A stretch of 64,000 nucleotides of DNA from positions 65,042-129,041 of the forward strand of contig JAPNXP010000010.1 of assembly GCA_028753945.1 (NCBI GenBank), given 5' to 3'. Shown one piece after another: positions 11,388 to 22,400 of this stretch. The first letter of the stretch is position 1. Every line of letters begins with the position of its first letter. The stretch is from Hexactinellida sp. DTS-2022 (taxonomy: Eukaryota; Porifera; Hexactinellida). A program made the translations under genes and the position numbers. The notes beneath the pieces were generated by a model that had not been told where the DNA came from, ran no database searches, and saw only the letters and a program-made list of their open reading frames with translations.

Positions 11388-14300
11388 ATGAAACTTTTCT
11401 ATAATTTTGAATTTGCGGTCCGCTTGACTGCTCTGTTCGTTCTATTCTCTTTATTCACACAGCCGAGCCTCGTCAGCTCCACCCTCACCATCTCGGCGAA
11501 AATAATAAATGGAAATGACGTCACTATTTCTCCCGTAGATACAATCTTCTGTGTCCCGACCGGTTCCCGGCTTGAGCTCAACTGCACCAACAGTGGGACA
11601 AGTGGAGTCCAATGGCATTCGACAGCTCTTTTCCCTCTTACCATAATTAGAGACAATTGGGCAGTAGCTATCATCGATCCTTTCACAGCTGATAATTCCG
11701 GACATTACACGTGTTCGTTTCCTGGTGAGTCGCTGAGTGTTTATGTCACGAATGACGAGGTAGCTACCATAGCCAGTACGCATATTTACGAGGTGTTTGA
11801 AAGCGCAAATGTGGTCTTATCTGTCTGCGTGTCGGCCTATCTTACCTACCAGAGCAGTCTCGTGCTGACCTGGAGCTACGGGGGCATGGAGATCCCCGCC
11901 TGCGGGTCTCAGGGGCAGACCGGCTGCTTCCAGTGCCAAGTCTCTGCCGGCGACAGATTCTCCTCCTCTAACTATTCCTTCCAGGCCGCTGCTGGCGGCT
12001 TCTCCTCAGTCGAGACGCTCACTGTTAGCGCGCACGAGCTGCCCCGACTGGCGACTGCGCTCCCTCCCACCATGGATATTACGCAGTGCAAGAGCGCCGC
12101 TCTCTTCTGCGCAGCGACCGGGGACCCCGACCTGACGGTGGTCTGGAGATACCGGTCCTCTTCTGGTTCTGGGGAGGTCACGCTCTCCAATGGAGACCTG
12201 CACGCCGTCTCCACCAGCAGGGGCTACGAGCCGGGGGAGCGGCGCCACTACACCAACAGCTCTCTCACTATCCGCTCCGTAGAGGGAGACTCGGACGGGG
12301 AGTATTCCTGTGTGTTCCTCGGATTCGGGGGCACCAGCAGCCGCAGCTCCTCCCAGCTGTCAGTCACTCCTAACCTGTGTCTGAAAAAACGGGTGGACAG
12401 CTTAAACTACTTGCCAGTTTCTGGTAACTCCGTACACGTATTTCAGGGCACTTCTTATCCGGCGTTGTACATTTGTTTCGGGCACAGAGTCTCCTGGTAT
12501 CAAGAAAACTCCCTTGTTTCCCAGGACTTTACGGAAGATGTGTTCCAGGATACTGACGAAACGTTAGGAGCTCTATATCTGAAAGTCCTCCCTCCGCCCG
12601 GCTACTTCTACTGCAGATCCGAGACCCCTGTCCTCGAGACCTGGCTGTACCTCACTCCCACGCACCCCACCCTCATAATCAGGCCCTCTTCCCTCCTCTA
12701 CCCCATACGGGGCAGCAACTTCAGCATCTACGCGTACCTGAGTCCCCCCCAGGGCGCCTACTCGCTCTCCTGGAGGTACCAGCTCAACGACACGCAGCAG
12801 GACGTCACAGAGCGGGGCTGGACCATAAACCCGCAGTCGGACCCCGGCTACTACGCGGCCTCCATCTCCCTGGCGGGCCTGCAGGATCTGCACACAGGCA
12901 CTATCCGCGTGGAGTACCGGACTGAGGGTCTCCTCGACTCCGCTCTCGTCACCGTCCTGGCGCTGGTCACGCCGTGCCTGGTGCTGTCCCCCGGGCCCCA
13001 GCTGTTCCTCTGGGAGGGCTCCTATCTGGGAGTGCTCTGCCGACTCAAGAACGAGACTGTCCCCGTGTCCGACTCGCCTGAGTGGGAGGGCGTGTCCGGC
13101 TGTCCCTCCGAGGTCTGCTCCGACAACAGCACCCTCCTCCTCCGGAACGTGACCGCTTCTGTCGGCGGGAACTACTCCTGCTCTGTGGGGAACGGGGCGG
13201 GCGAGAATCGGGTCAATCTGTCGGTGCAAGTGAATCCGTTCTCCAATGAGTTAATCTCGCTGACACACAAACTCCCCGGCGAATCCACTCTCCGACAATC
13301 CGACTCAGTCACCCTCTCACCTTCTGACAGCACCGCTGACACTGACAGACTCATCCTCTCCTGCTCTCTCGACAACTCTACCTTCTCCACTGAGTACCTG
13401 CCCCCCTCTGCGCTCCTGTGGGAGTACAACAACTCCCTCTTCGGGGCTATCTCCCCCCTCCCCGGGGCCTCTCTCTCTATCGCCGTCAGCTCTGTCTTCC
13501 GCTTGCACCCGAACACGTCCCACTCAGCCCGCTTCTGCTGCCACACCCGCCTAGACAGCAGGGAGGCCAGGCAGTGCTTACAGGTCACGTTTGACGCCAG
13601 AAACTGGACCCCACCCGACCCTCCTCCACCCGTCCCCCCTCCTATCCACATCACAATATACCTGCTTGTGGACAACTGCACCCTCCTGTCCTCCCCTTAC
13701 CTCCTCACGTCATTCAAACAACCGCTGCTCGATATGGCCCGCAACAGTTGTGTCTGTAATGTGTCCGACTCTGAGCTCCACTTGACGGAGCACGTCTGCC
13801 ACCCGGAGAAAATCGGGAACCACCAGCTGGAGCTGCTCACCCTCTGCGGGGCCTCCACTCACAGTCTGCACCAGGCGCTTCTCAATGCCTCCCTCGCCAA
13901 GCGGAGCGGTTCAGTGCAAGGACACCCTTTCATACTGAATGCCGTTTTCGAGGGGCACGAAGAGACCCACTGCCTACTCCCCACGCCCCCCAGTCCCCCC
14001 GCGCCCCCCAACGCCACTCTGGAGTCCCTCCCCGTCTGGTCCAAGATAGTTCTGTTCGGCGCCTTGCCCATGCTAGTCTCGGTGCTGCTGGCGCTGGGCT
14101 GCCTGGGGGGGCTCTACCTGTGCTGCTCCCGGGGCTGCCGGGACCCCGACAAGGAGTACGGACTCCCGAACTGGACCGGCGCCATGACCCGCATGGAGGA
14201 GCTGCCCGGGACAGAGCAGATTCTGCAGTCGGACGACTTGCTCACCTCGTCAATGGTGATGTTGTCGCCGTCGCAAGTGCCGCAGACCTTCAAGACGGCC

Positions 14301-15038
14301 ACCGACAGAGGGTACCCCCCTCCGCTCCCCGACCCGCAGGAGCTCCTCTCGAGACCCGCCTCCACCCCTCCCTCCCAGGGTGAGTTTCCTGTCATGTATT
14401 CGAACCCTCTCGCCTTCGACGGGAGCGGAGAGGGCTATACCACTAGTTTCACTAACTTTAATGATAATCACACTTACTATTCCGATATGCCCCCTATCTC
14501 TGAAACAGCCCAGCGAATGCCTCCTGTATTCTCCACTCACAAACTCTTGCTCCACCCGAACCATTCCCACTTCGCGCGGGACCAGGCCCACTCGAGTCTC
14601 CCCTCCCCCCTGCGCACCACCAAGCGCAACTACCTCCTCCAGCAGCGGCTCGCGCACGCCAAGAACAGGTCCTTCTCCCCCACAAACCCTTACCTGCACC
14701 ACCAGCTCAAAGTGTCCTACCGGCCCCCCAGCGTGCTGCGAACAGACACGCCTACATTCGACAGCGGGGTCGAGGAGCTGGACTCTATAAACCCCCGCTC
14801 CTCCTCCTCCGCCTCCTCCTCCGTCTCCGAGGCCCCGCCCACGCGGAGGGGGCGCGCGAGCTCCCTGGCCACCTCCTTCCCGCAGCACTTGTGTGTGCAG
14901 AGCGCAGAGCTCTCCAGGAATTCTTCCCTGCCCAATATAACGGAGGCAGGCGTCAACAGGTTCAGCCCGCCGGGCGACAAGCTGGAGCTGTACAAGACTG
15001 TTAAAAGGGGACAGAGGGAGTCGCAGACTCTGGTTTAA
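11388..15038 (+). CDS. Multi-Ig-domain type I membrane receptor, intronless
   Basis: A single open frame of 1216 aa. Residues 1-31 look like a signal peptide with a hydrophobic core (LTALFVLFSLFTQP). The ectodomain has about six or seven Ig-like folds, judged from Cys/Trp/YxC patterns such as LELNC...DNSGHYTC, SAALFC...SDGEYSC, YICF...GYFYC, LGVLC...GGNYSC and LILSC...ARFCC, with many N-glycosylation sequons. A further Cys-bearing membrane-proximal region precedes a transmembrane helix at about 884-912 (FGALPMLVSVLLALGCLGGL), followed by CC and basic residues. The cytoplasmic tail is about 300 residues, Ser/Pro-rich with several tyrosines, and ends in QTLV, a class I PDZ-binding C-terminus. 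Adhesion or receptor function is inferred; I cannot assign an ortholog. The lack of introns contrasts with its upstream neighbour. Confidence 0.8.
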   Translation: MKLFYNFEFAVRLTALFVLFSLFTQPSLVSSTLTISAKIINGNDVTISPVDTIFCVPTGSRLELNCTNSGTSGVQWHSTALFPLTIIRDNWAVAIIDPFTADNSGHYTCSFPGESLSVYVTNDEVATIASTHIYEVFESANVVLSVCVSAYLTYQSSLVLTWSYGGMEIPACGSQGQTGCFQCQVSAGDRFSSSNYSFQAAAGGFSSVETLTVSAHELPRLATALPPTMDITQCKSAALFCAATGDPDLTVVWRYRSSSGSGEVTLSNGDLHAVSTSRGYEPGERRHYTNSSLTIRSVEGDSDGEYSCVFLGFGGTSSRSSSQLSVTPNLCLKKRVDSLNYLPVSGNSVHVFQGTSYPALYICFGHRVSWYQENSLVSQDFTEDVFQDTDETLGALYLKVLPPPGYFYCRSETPVLETWLYLTPTHPTLIIRPSSLLYPIRGSNFSIYAYLSPPQGAYSLSWRYQLNDTQQDVTERGWTINPQSDPGYYAASISLAGLQDLHTGTIRVEYRTEGLLDSALVTVLALVTPCLVLSPGPQLFLWEGSYLGVLCRLKNETVPVSDSPEWEGVSGCPSEVCSDNSTLLLRNVTASVGGNYSCSVGNGAGENRVNLSVQVNPFSNELISLTHKLPGESTLRQSDSVTLSPSDSTADTDRLILSCSLDNSTFSTEYLPPSALLWEYNNSLFGAISPLPGASLSIAVSSVFRLHPNTSHSARFCCHTRLDSREARQCLQVTFDARNWTPPDPPPPVPPPIHITIYLLVDNCTLLSSPYLLTSFKQPLLDMARNSCVCNVSDSELHLTEHVCHPEKIGNHQLELLTLCGASTHSLHQALLNASLAKRSGSVQGHPFILNAVFEGHEETHCLLPTPPSPPAPPNATLESLPVWSKIVLFGALPMLVSVLLALGCLGGLYLCCSRGCRDPDKEYGLPNWTGAMTRMEELPGTEQILQSDDLLTSSMVMLSPSQVPQTFKTATDRGYPPPLPDPQELLSRPASTPPSQGEFPVMYSNPLAFDGSGEGYTTSFTNFNDNHTYYSDMPPISETAQRMPPVFSTHKLLLHPNHSHFARDQAHSSLPSPLRTTKRNYLLQQRLAHAKNRSFSPTNPYLHHQLKVSYRPPSVLRTDTPTFDSGVEELDSINPRSSSSASSSVSEAPPTRRGRASSLATSFPQHLCVQSAELSRNSSLPNITEAGVNRFSPPGDKLELYKTVKRGQRESQTLV

Positions 15039-15245
15039 ACACACGGCAGCACTAACGAGAACTTTAACGCAGCTCCCTCACTTACAAGAGTTATCCCAAT
15101 TGGGAGAATTACTGCACACTTCTAAGACGTGTGTCATGTAAATTGATCAGTTTGATTTATTTGTGTATACTGTAATATAGAGATCCTTTTCACTTCTTGT
15201 AACTTATAATTGTTGTGTTTGTACTTGTTATTTGTTAGATGCATT

Positions 15246-15251
15246 AATAAA
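15246..15251 (+). promoter_or_regulatory. Polyadenylation signal of the Ig-receptor gene
   Basis: AATAAA lies about 210 bp after the Ig-gene stop and only 52 bp before the EDEM ATG at 15304, leaving almost no room for a separate promoter for the next gene. Confidence 0.55.
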
Positions 15252-15303
15252 TTTGTGATTGTCAATTCCTCGCATATTTATTATGAGAATGTACTTGTAG
15301 ACT

Positions 15304-17721
15304 ATGCACCTTTCCACTTATCTCCTGTCCCTCTTGGTCTTCCTGTTCCTCTCGCACCCTGTCTCTTGCTCTGAGGGGGAGGGGACCCGGCTGCAGCAGA
15401 AAGCGGACCTCTCCCACATAAACAGACTCGTCAGCAACCTCCCCGAGGTCAACACCTCTCGTCCCGCCCCCGCCCCGCCCCCGGGCCCCTCCAAGGAGCA
15501 GCTCCGCTCGCGTGTGCGGGCCCTGTTCGACCACACTTATTCGGCGTACATGCTGCACGCGTACCCGCGCGACGAGCTGATGCCCCTCTCCTGCTCGGGC
15601 CGCACCCGCGGGGTCACTCCCTCCCGCGGGGACGTGGACGAGGCGCTGGGGAACTTTTCCCTCACGCTTATCGACACCCTCGACACCCTGGCCATCATGG
15701 GGCAGTTCCGCGAGTTCAGCGACGCGATCAGGCGCGTCATCGAGCAGGTGAGCTTCAATGCGAACCTGACGGTGTCCGTGTTCGAGACGAACATCCGGGT
15801 GCTGGGCGGGCTGCTCTCCGGCCACGTGTTGGCGGAGCACCTGCGGGAAAGGGGCCATAGGGAGGTGGCGTGGTACCGGGGACAGCTGCTGGAGATGGGC
15901 ACAGAAGTGGCGCAGAGATTGATGCCCGCTTTCCACAGCGAAACCGGGATCCCCTATCCGAGGGTGAACCTCCGGACGGGACAGGTGACGGGGCCCGAGG
16001 GGACCAGTACGGTCACTCGCAGCACCTGCACTGCCTGCGCAGGGACGCTGCTCCTGGAGTTCGGCGCGCTCTCGCGTCTGACCGGAAACCCCGTCTGGGA
16101 GGACACGGCCCGGGGGGTGCTGCGCGCCATCTGGGAGCGGCGGGACGAACGCACCCAGCTGGTGGGCTCCGTCATAGACGTGGAGAGCGGGAAGTGGCTG
16201 CGCACGGACTGCGGGGTGGGGGCGGGGCTGGACTCCTACTTCGAGTACCTGCTCAAGGGGTACGTGCTCTTCGGGGACCGCGAATACTGGGACAAGTTCA
16301 AGGAGCACTACCTGAGTCTGGACCGCTACGTACGCAAGGGGAACCACATGGTGCAGGTCAATATGGAGAGCCCGTCCCGGCCCATCCGGTCCTACTCGGA
16401 CTCGCTGGCCGCCTTCTGGCCGGGGCTGCAGGTGCTGGCTGGGGACCTGGCGGGGGCTAAGGCGGTCTACGAGGGGTTCCTGCAGGTGGTGGACAAGTGG
16501 GAGGTGCTGCCAGAGGCGTACAACTTCGACCTCGGGGTGCACTGGGGGCAGCACCACCTGAGGCCCGAGTTCATTGAGAGCACCCTGTTCCTGTACCAGG
16601 CCACTCGCAGCCCCCGCTACCTGGACATCGGCCGGCGGGCCCTGGAGGTGCTGGAGAGACACGCCAAGGTGGAGTGCGGCCTCGCGGCTTTCGAGGACGT
16701 TAAGAGCAAGAAGCTGGCAGACCGCATGGACAGCTTCGTGCTGGCCGAGACCCTCAAGTACCTGTATCTGCTCTTCAGCGAGGATTCCCAGCTCCCGTTC
16801 AATCTGGACGAGTTCGTCTTCACCACAGAGGCGCACCTGCTGCCGCTGTCCCTCTCCACGCTCCGAGAGGGACAGGGGCTCTCGCGGGAGACCTGTCCCC
16901 ACGAGCTGGCCTCACTCAGGCTCTACAAGCAGCTGATTGCTGCGCCGCAAGCAGCGACCAGGAACGAGGTTATTCCAGTCCAGTGCGCTACGGGCCCGCG
17001 TAAAGAGAGCTCTGCGCTGTCCCCCCAGGAGCTGGACCTGTCCTCGGAGGAGCACCGAGAGAGACTCACCCAGATGGGAATATCGATACAGCAGCAAAAG
17101 GGCGGGAACCTGCAGCTGGCCTATAACCCGGCTAGCGCGCACTCGCAGCAGCTGGGCGCGGAGGGCAGTCAGCTGATGCAGGAGCTCATAAAGCTGGCGG
17201 AGACGGGCAAGGGCGGGGACGGAGCGGCGCTCAACTCGAATGTTAACTTCAGATCTGTCATATTCGACGAGGGCAGCGACGCCGAGTGGGTGTGTCTGGC
17301 CGGCGCTGCCTTGTTTGGGCGCTCTCTAGCCGTGGGCAGCTTCGTGGGAGGCCCGCTGGCACTGGCCAGTCCGCTGAGGGGGTGCGACCAGTCAGCTGTT
17401 GATCTGACGGACAGGATCGCGCTGGTGGAGCGGGGCGGCTGTCTCTTCCAGGAGAAGACCCTGACTGTCCAGAACGCGGGCGCCATAGCCGCTATTATCT
17501 ACGACGAGGGGGCCGCGGAGGGCAGCAAGCTGATTACCATGAGCGGAGAGCCCGGGGAGGAGCTGGAGAAGATACACATCCCGGCCGTGTTTATCGGCGC
17601 TAGCGAGGGCAAGCTGCTGCGGGAACAGCTGGAGACGGGACGCGAGGTCTCGGCTAAGGTGGTGGGGGAGGCGCTGCTGGAGAGACTCGCTAAGAGGGAG
17701 GAGACAGGGGTGCAGCCCTGA
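15304..17721 (+). CDS. EDEM3: EDEM3-type ER alpha-mannosidase-like protein (GH47 plus PA domain)
   Basis: 805 aa, intronless. EDEM proteins trim or recognise mannose on misfolded glycoproteins and send them to ER-associated degradation. Residues 1-24 form a signal peptide. The GH47 (alpha/alpha)7 domain spans about 65-515: ALFDHTYSAYMLHAYPRDEL, LIDTLDTLAIMG, SVFETNIRVLGGLLSGH, DSYFEYLLKGY, PEAYNF, and the closing calcium-site motif FTTEAH near residue 507. A protease-associated (PA) domain at about 648-780 (VERGGCLFQEKTLTVQNAGA, HIPAVFIGASEG) separates EDEM3 from EDEM1 and EDEM2. The protein ends in TGVQP with no KDEL-type retrieval signal. The ATG is 3 nt after cttgtag, which looks like a 3' splice acceptor. 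Confidence 0.92.
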   Translation: MHLSTYLLSLLVFLFLSHPVSCSEGEGTRLQQKADLSHINRLVSNLPEVNTSRPAPAPPPGPSKEQLRSRVRALFDHTYSAYMLHAYPRDELMPLSCSGRTRGVTPSRGDVDEALGNFSLTLIDTLDTLAIMGQFREFSDAIRRVIEQVSFNANLTVSVFETNIRVLGGLLSGHVLAEHLRERGHREVAWYRGQLLEMGTEVAQRLMPAFHSETGIPYPRVNLRTGQVTGPEGTSTVTRSTCTACAGTLLLEFGALSRLTGNPVWEDTARGVLRAIWERRDERTQLVGSVIDVESGKWLRTDCGVGAGLDSYFEYLLKGYVLFGDREYWDKFKEHYLSLDRYVRKGNHMVQVNMESPSRPIRSYSDSLAAFWPGLQVLAGDLAGAKAVYEGFLQVVDKWEVLPEAYNFDLGVHWGQHHLRPEFIESTLFLYQATRSPRYLDIGRRALEVLERHAKVECGLAAFEDVKSKKLADRMDSFVLAETLKYLYLLFSEDSQLPFNLDEFVFTTEAHLLPLSLSTLREGQGLSRETCPHELASLRLYKQLIAAPQAATRNEVIPVQCATGPRKESSALSPQELDLSSEEHRERLTQMGISIQQQKGGNLQLAYNPASAHSQQLGAEGSQLMQELIKLAETGKGGDGAALNSNVNFRSVIFDEGSDAEWVCLAGAALFGRSLAVGSFVGGPLALASPLRGCDQSAVDLTDRIALVERGGCLFQEKTLTVQNAGAIAAIIYDEGAAEGSKLITMSGEPGEELEKIHIPAVFIGASEGKLLREQLETGREVSAKVVGEALLERLAKREETGVQP

Positions 17722-17868
17722 GGTAACTGAGGTATTTTACTCTGCACTTTGTACAGGCTATTTGTTATATTTATTGGTTCTTAACAGTAAGCAATAATTA
17801 TATTCATTTAATTATTAGCGCTTTGAGCAGTTTGATTGTATTAATATTTTCAGTTAGCTTACTTGCCA

Positions 17869-19284
17869 ATGATACCGGCACGAGCTATAAAGCGGTCTTG
17901 TTTGTGGAACAAACATCTTAACTTCATAAATTGTGTGAATTCGCAATTCCGTCCCTCCTCCAATTCTCCCAATCAGAACACTGACTCCAAGCCCTGGATC
18001 AATGTCGGCACCATCGGACACGTGGACCACGGCAAGACCACGCTCTCTGCCGCGATTACGCGCGTGCAGGCGGCGCGGGGGCTGGCCCGGTTCCGGTCCT
18101 ACCAGCAGATAGACGGGCTCCCCGAGGAGCAGCGCCGCGGCATCACCATCAACACGGCCATGCTCTGCTACGAGACGGACAGCCGCGCCTACTCACACAT
18201 AGACTGCCCCGGACACGCCGACTACGTCAAGAACATGATAGCTGGTAAGACAGCTAGGTCACGTCACGTATATTATGATAGCGTCTGTTTAAGGTACTGT
18301 TCAGATGAACAGCAGCATCCTGGTGGTGTCCGCCACTGACGGCTGCATGCCCCAGACCCGCGAGCACGTGCTGCTGGCCAGACAGGTGGGCGTGGAGCAC
18401 ATGGTGGTGTTCCTTAACAAGGTGGATCTGGTGTCGGACGAGGAGATCGTAGAGCTCGTGGAGTTGGAGGTGCGGGACCTGCTGTCGGAGCACGGGTACC
18501 CTGGGGAGGAGGTGCCCGTCGTAAAGGGGTCTGCCAAGTCCGCTCTAGAGGGGAGGTAGATTGATTAGCAACTGTGTGTCGACTAGGCTAGCAATAATGT
18601 TTGAATTCTAGAGAATCGGAAGTTGGAGAGAAGTCCATTATAAAACTGCTGGACACCATGGACAGCTACATCCCCCTGCCCGTGAGGAAGCGGAACAAGC
18701 CGTTCCGGTTCTACGTGGACAAGCACATGCAGGTCCGGGGTCACGGCCTGATAGTTATGGGGTACCTGGAGCAGGGCCTCCTGGCGAAGGGAAGCAAGGC
18801 GCTCTTGTTGGGCAAGAAGCTGACGAGGAAAGTGACTATTCTCTCCATCGAGAAGTACCATAGGCCGCTCCTACAGGCGGAGCCCGGGGACCGCCTGGGA
18901 CTCAACATAAAGGGCGTGTCCCCAGAGTCCATACAGAGAGGAATGGTTATCTGTCCGGACAGCAGCGAGATCCGGGCCTACCGACGGGCCCGGGCTAAGG
19001 TATACCTGCGCAGCGACAGGGAGGGCGGCAGGACGCACGCCATCTCTCTGGGGTTCGAGCCGATCATGTACATCGAGCTTATGACGATCCCGGCCCGCAT
19101 TGTGGAGATGCAGTCGAACGCAGAGCTGAGCAGCGGCGAGGAGAAGATGATGATGCCTGGGGAGTCGGGGGAGGTTCTGTTTGACTTCAGCAACAAGTTC
19201 CCCGTAGACGCCGGGCTGAGGTTCTCCCTGCGGGAGGGAAACAGGACTATTGGCCACGGCATTTTAACGCAAATGGTGGAGTAG
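17869..19284 (+). CDS. TUFM: Mitochondrial elongation factor Tu
   Basis: Brings aminoacyl-tRNA to the mitochondrial ribosome as a GTPase. Exons: 17869-18244, 18294-18555, 18612-19284; 436 aa. The first roughly 45 residues are basic and Ser/Asn-rich, with a start ([10 protein letters not shown]) that fits a mitochondrial transit peptide. G-domain motifs are intact: GHVDHGKTT (P-loop), RGITINTA (switch I), DCPGHADY (G3), NKVD (G4) and the GSA segment (G5). Domains II and III follow ([37 protein letters not shown]). The gene follows the EDEM stop by 147 bp; cag and ttag acceptor-like sites precede the ATG. It ends 119 bp from the 3' end of the convergent PI3K-regulator gene. Confidence 0.95.
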
Positions 19285-19403
19285 TTAAGTGAGTTATGCA
19301 ATTGAAGTTATAGCAATAATATGTTTAATTAGTTTAATTGATTAATGTTGGTTAATACAGTCTGGCATATAATACAGATTCAGTTTCCCTCTCTGTTCTG
19401 CTG

Positions 19404-22400
19404 TTAGAGGTCGACTGGCCAGAACGTCATTATGGGGACAGAGAGCTTGCTCCTCTTTCTGTGTTTCTTGTCCGAGACTCGGGATATGACGCTCTCCATC
19501 GGCCGCACCACCAGGCGCACCAGGTGCTGGAAGGGCGCCTCTCCGTCCACCACCACCGAGAAGTGGTTGTCTCTGTCCTTTGCGCGGATCTCGAACTGGT
19601 ACGAGTGGTGGTGGAACCTGTCTCCGCTTGACTTGTATCTCTGCCGCACACTGTTGGTGATGCCGCCCAACCGCACGCAGGTGCTGATGCTGATCTCGAA
19701 CCCGGCCCTCTCGGGGTTCGGGATGTACCCCTCTCCCGGCCGCGGGATGTTAAGTGCTCTTATCGCGAAATATCTCTGCGTGGGGTACCACACGGAGTTG
19801 AGCGGCGTGCCATCAAACGCCACTTCCCACACCCGCACCGACACGCAGGGCGGTTTGGCCACGTTCCCCTGGTCCCCCCTCTGCCTGCCCCCCAGCACGG
19901 AGGAGGGCTGTCGGTGGAAGAGCTCCACGCGCTGTGAGAATATCGTGTATCTGGCCTCCCCGCAGGTGTCCAGCATCTCCACGTGGTACACCCGGAGGTT
20001 GAAGAGACAGCGAGCCTCCCTCAGGAAGGAGAACACGATGTCCCTGATCAGCTTGGAGGGGCTGTGTCGCGGCTGCATTGACTCGTCCTCGCTGCTGACT
20101 GGGTCGTCCGGGTTTGTGAACCGGAAGCTGAGCAGCTGCGGAGCCCGATCCTCCGGGATGTACCGGACCTGCGGAAACAGGTGGACCGCTGCCTGCATCG
20201 CGAATAGGAGGTTGCGCTTGTACCACCCGTCCAAATGCGAAATGAACCGTCCGAACCAGATATCCCCCCCGCGGCAGCTGTCGCACTCTCTCTGAATCTT
20301 CGAATCCAAATCGTGCTTCTGTATGATCAGCTCCGGGACCGGGATGTCCCGCTCGAAGGGCAGCTGCATCCCCTCTATGCTCGAGGCCGGGACGTAGAAT
20401 ATCTGCGGGTGTTGCCTAGCAATACACAGATATAATCTATTATTCCTGTAGAGGTATACTAATCCTACCGGCTGAAAATGCTGGGACTCTCGTGCTTGAG
20501 GCGGATGAATGCTTTGGTTACCTGTCCGATTGTCTTGTCCGTCCCGATAACCACAATCTTAACAATCTTCTCCGCTCTCTCCAGCGACGCCTTGTTGTCC
20601 ACGCTGTCCTCGGAGCGGCTGGAGCGAGTAGGCAGGGAGGTCTTGGAGGGTCGAGAGAAGGAACTGTTCGACCTGTGTCTGAACTGATCCTCGTAGTTCT
20701 GATTCTCGACAACTCTGCCGAAACTCGAGGGCGGATCGTTGCTTGTAATTCTCTCGCAGTCCTGTGAATTCTGGGAGGCGTCTCTATACAGATTATATCT
20801 GCGGCCTAAGCTCGACGCGTCCATGCTGGCATTGAATGTGTTATCCTTAAAGCTATGGCGTAGCATTGGGAACCTACGAATACATATGTGTCGGTCACTA
20901 CAGTATTTACATTGCAGATGTGCCAGCACTAACCTCCCTTGTGTCATGTTAGACACCTCCACTATATCGATGGACTTCTCCACGTCCTGGTAGGACTCGG
21001 AGAAGTCTACGTTGGTGGAGGTAGTGAGCAGGTGCTCTCTCGTCAGGATATCCCGCAGGATAGACTCAATGGACTTCGGTATCGTCATGCTGTTCAGCTC
21101 GTGGACCCGCACCTGCGAAAAAGTCGATAAATATATGATTAATTATTAGAGACTTTGTAAGGACCTTAGGGTAGGGCGGCACTGTGTGGATGAATGCGTC
21201 TAGACTGGCCTTTGATTCGTTGTCGGAGTAGGATTTAACCTCCAGTCCCTTGTCCTTCCCGTGCTGCATGAGCTTATCATGAATGTCACTCAGTTTATCG
21301 GCCAGCCCGGCCTTCAGCTCCCCGCTCTCCTCGCAGAACGCTACCTCTACCGACTGGATCACCTCCTCGAAGTACTGACTCGCGTACACGTCCAGGGTGT
21401 CCAGACAGCGCCCGAAGTTGAACAGGTCGAAGCTGCCCCCGTAGCCGCAGAGGAACACGTGCTTCAGCAGGTGCTTCTTCAGCTCCAGTTTGTCCGCCTC
21501 CTGTCTCCCCGTGAACGCCTGTATGAATGCAGGCGCGTTCGGGGCTAGTCCGTCCACCAACACGTAGTGTCTGTGTGGCTTTATCGCAGTTGACATCTCC
21601 AGCAGCGAATGCTCGGCTATAACTCTCCTCCGGTAGTGGATGCCGGGCGCCACTATCTCCGCTTGCGTGAAGTCCAGCGCGAGTCTGGCGATCTCGCAGT
21701 GCGGGTACGGCCACAGGTAGAACGGCTTTATTATCTCGTACGCGTCATGTAGCACCTCCTTGTTGATGACGGGGGCCCTGGTGACCAGCTCCGTGTAGAG
21801 GTTCAGCAGGGGGATGAGGGACTCCTCCTCTATTCCGTCAGAGAGCTTTATGGGCGCGCAGGACTCCTTGTGTCTCAGGTTAATCAGATTGCTGAGAACG
21901 CTCCTGATAGCCACTGTCATGAGGAGCGGCGCTTGCTGCAGCTTAAACATGAGCTTCTGGTATATCAGGCTCTCTGACACCTGCGCAGTACATATATGTA
22001 GATGTTCATAATAGCAAACAATTGAGTATAGTACTTACCTTCTCCAATACAAGGAGAGGACACTGCAGACTCGGCTGTTGGCCCAGACTGCCTCTGCCCA
22101 CCGAGGAGAGACAGATGTCGATCAGATCGATTATGATCTCATCCAGTCCCCTCGCGAATTTCGCGTCCTTCCCTAGCACTTTCCTCAATGGAGATTGTCT
22201 CGGATTTACTTCTAACATTCCAAAAGTGGTCAGTATCCCGAATTCAAAGTTACCAGCTCTTCCAGTGATCAATCTCGCTACCTTCCATCTCTGGTACATC
22301 TTCTGTAGGTGCCCCGAGTTAGTGCAATCGTAGAAGGATTGAATAAAGTAGAGATTGTTGATGATTGCATTTTGCAAGTCTTTCGCTCTGTCCTGGCTAC

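Noticed and set aside
12573..13229. Antisense frame inside the Ig receptor
   Set aside because: Shadow ORF; the sense strand shows Ig Cys/Trp spacing.
15262..16902. 546-codon open frame antisense to the EDEM3 gene
   Set aside because: It mirrors the GC-rich codon bias of EDEM3, has no domain, and the sense frame is a clear GH47 enzyme.
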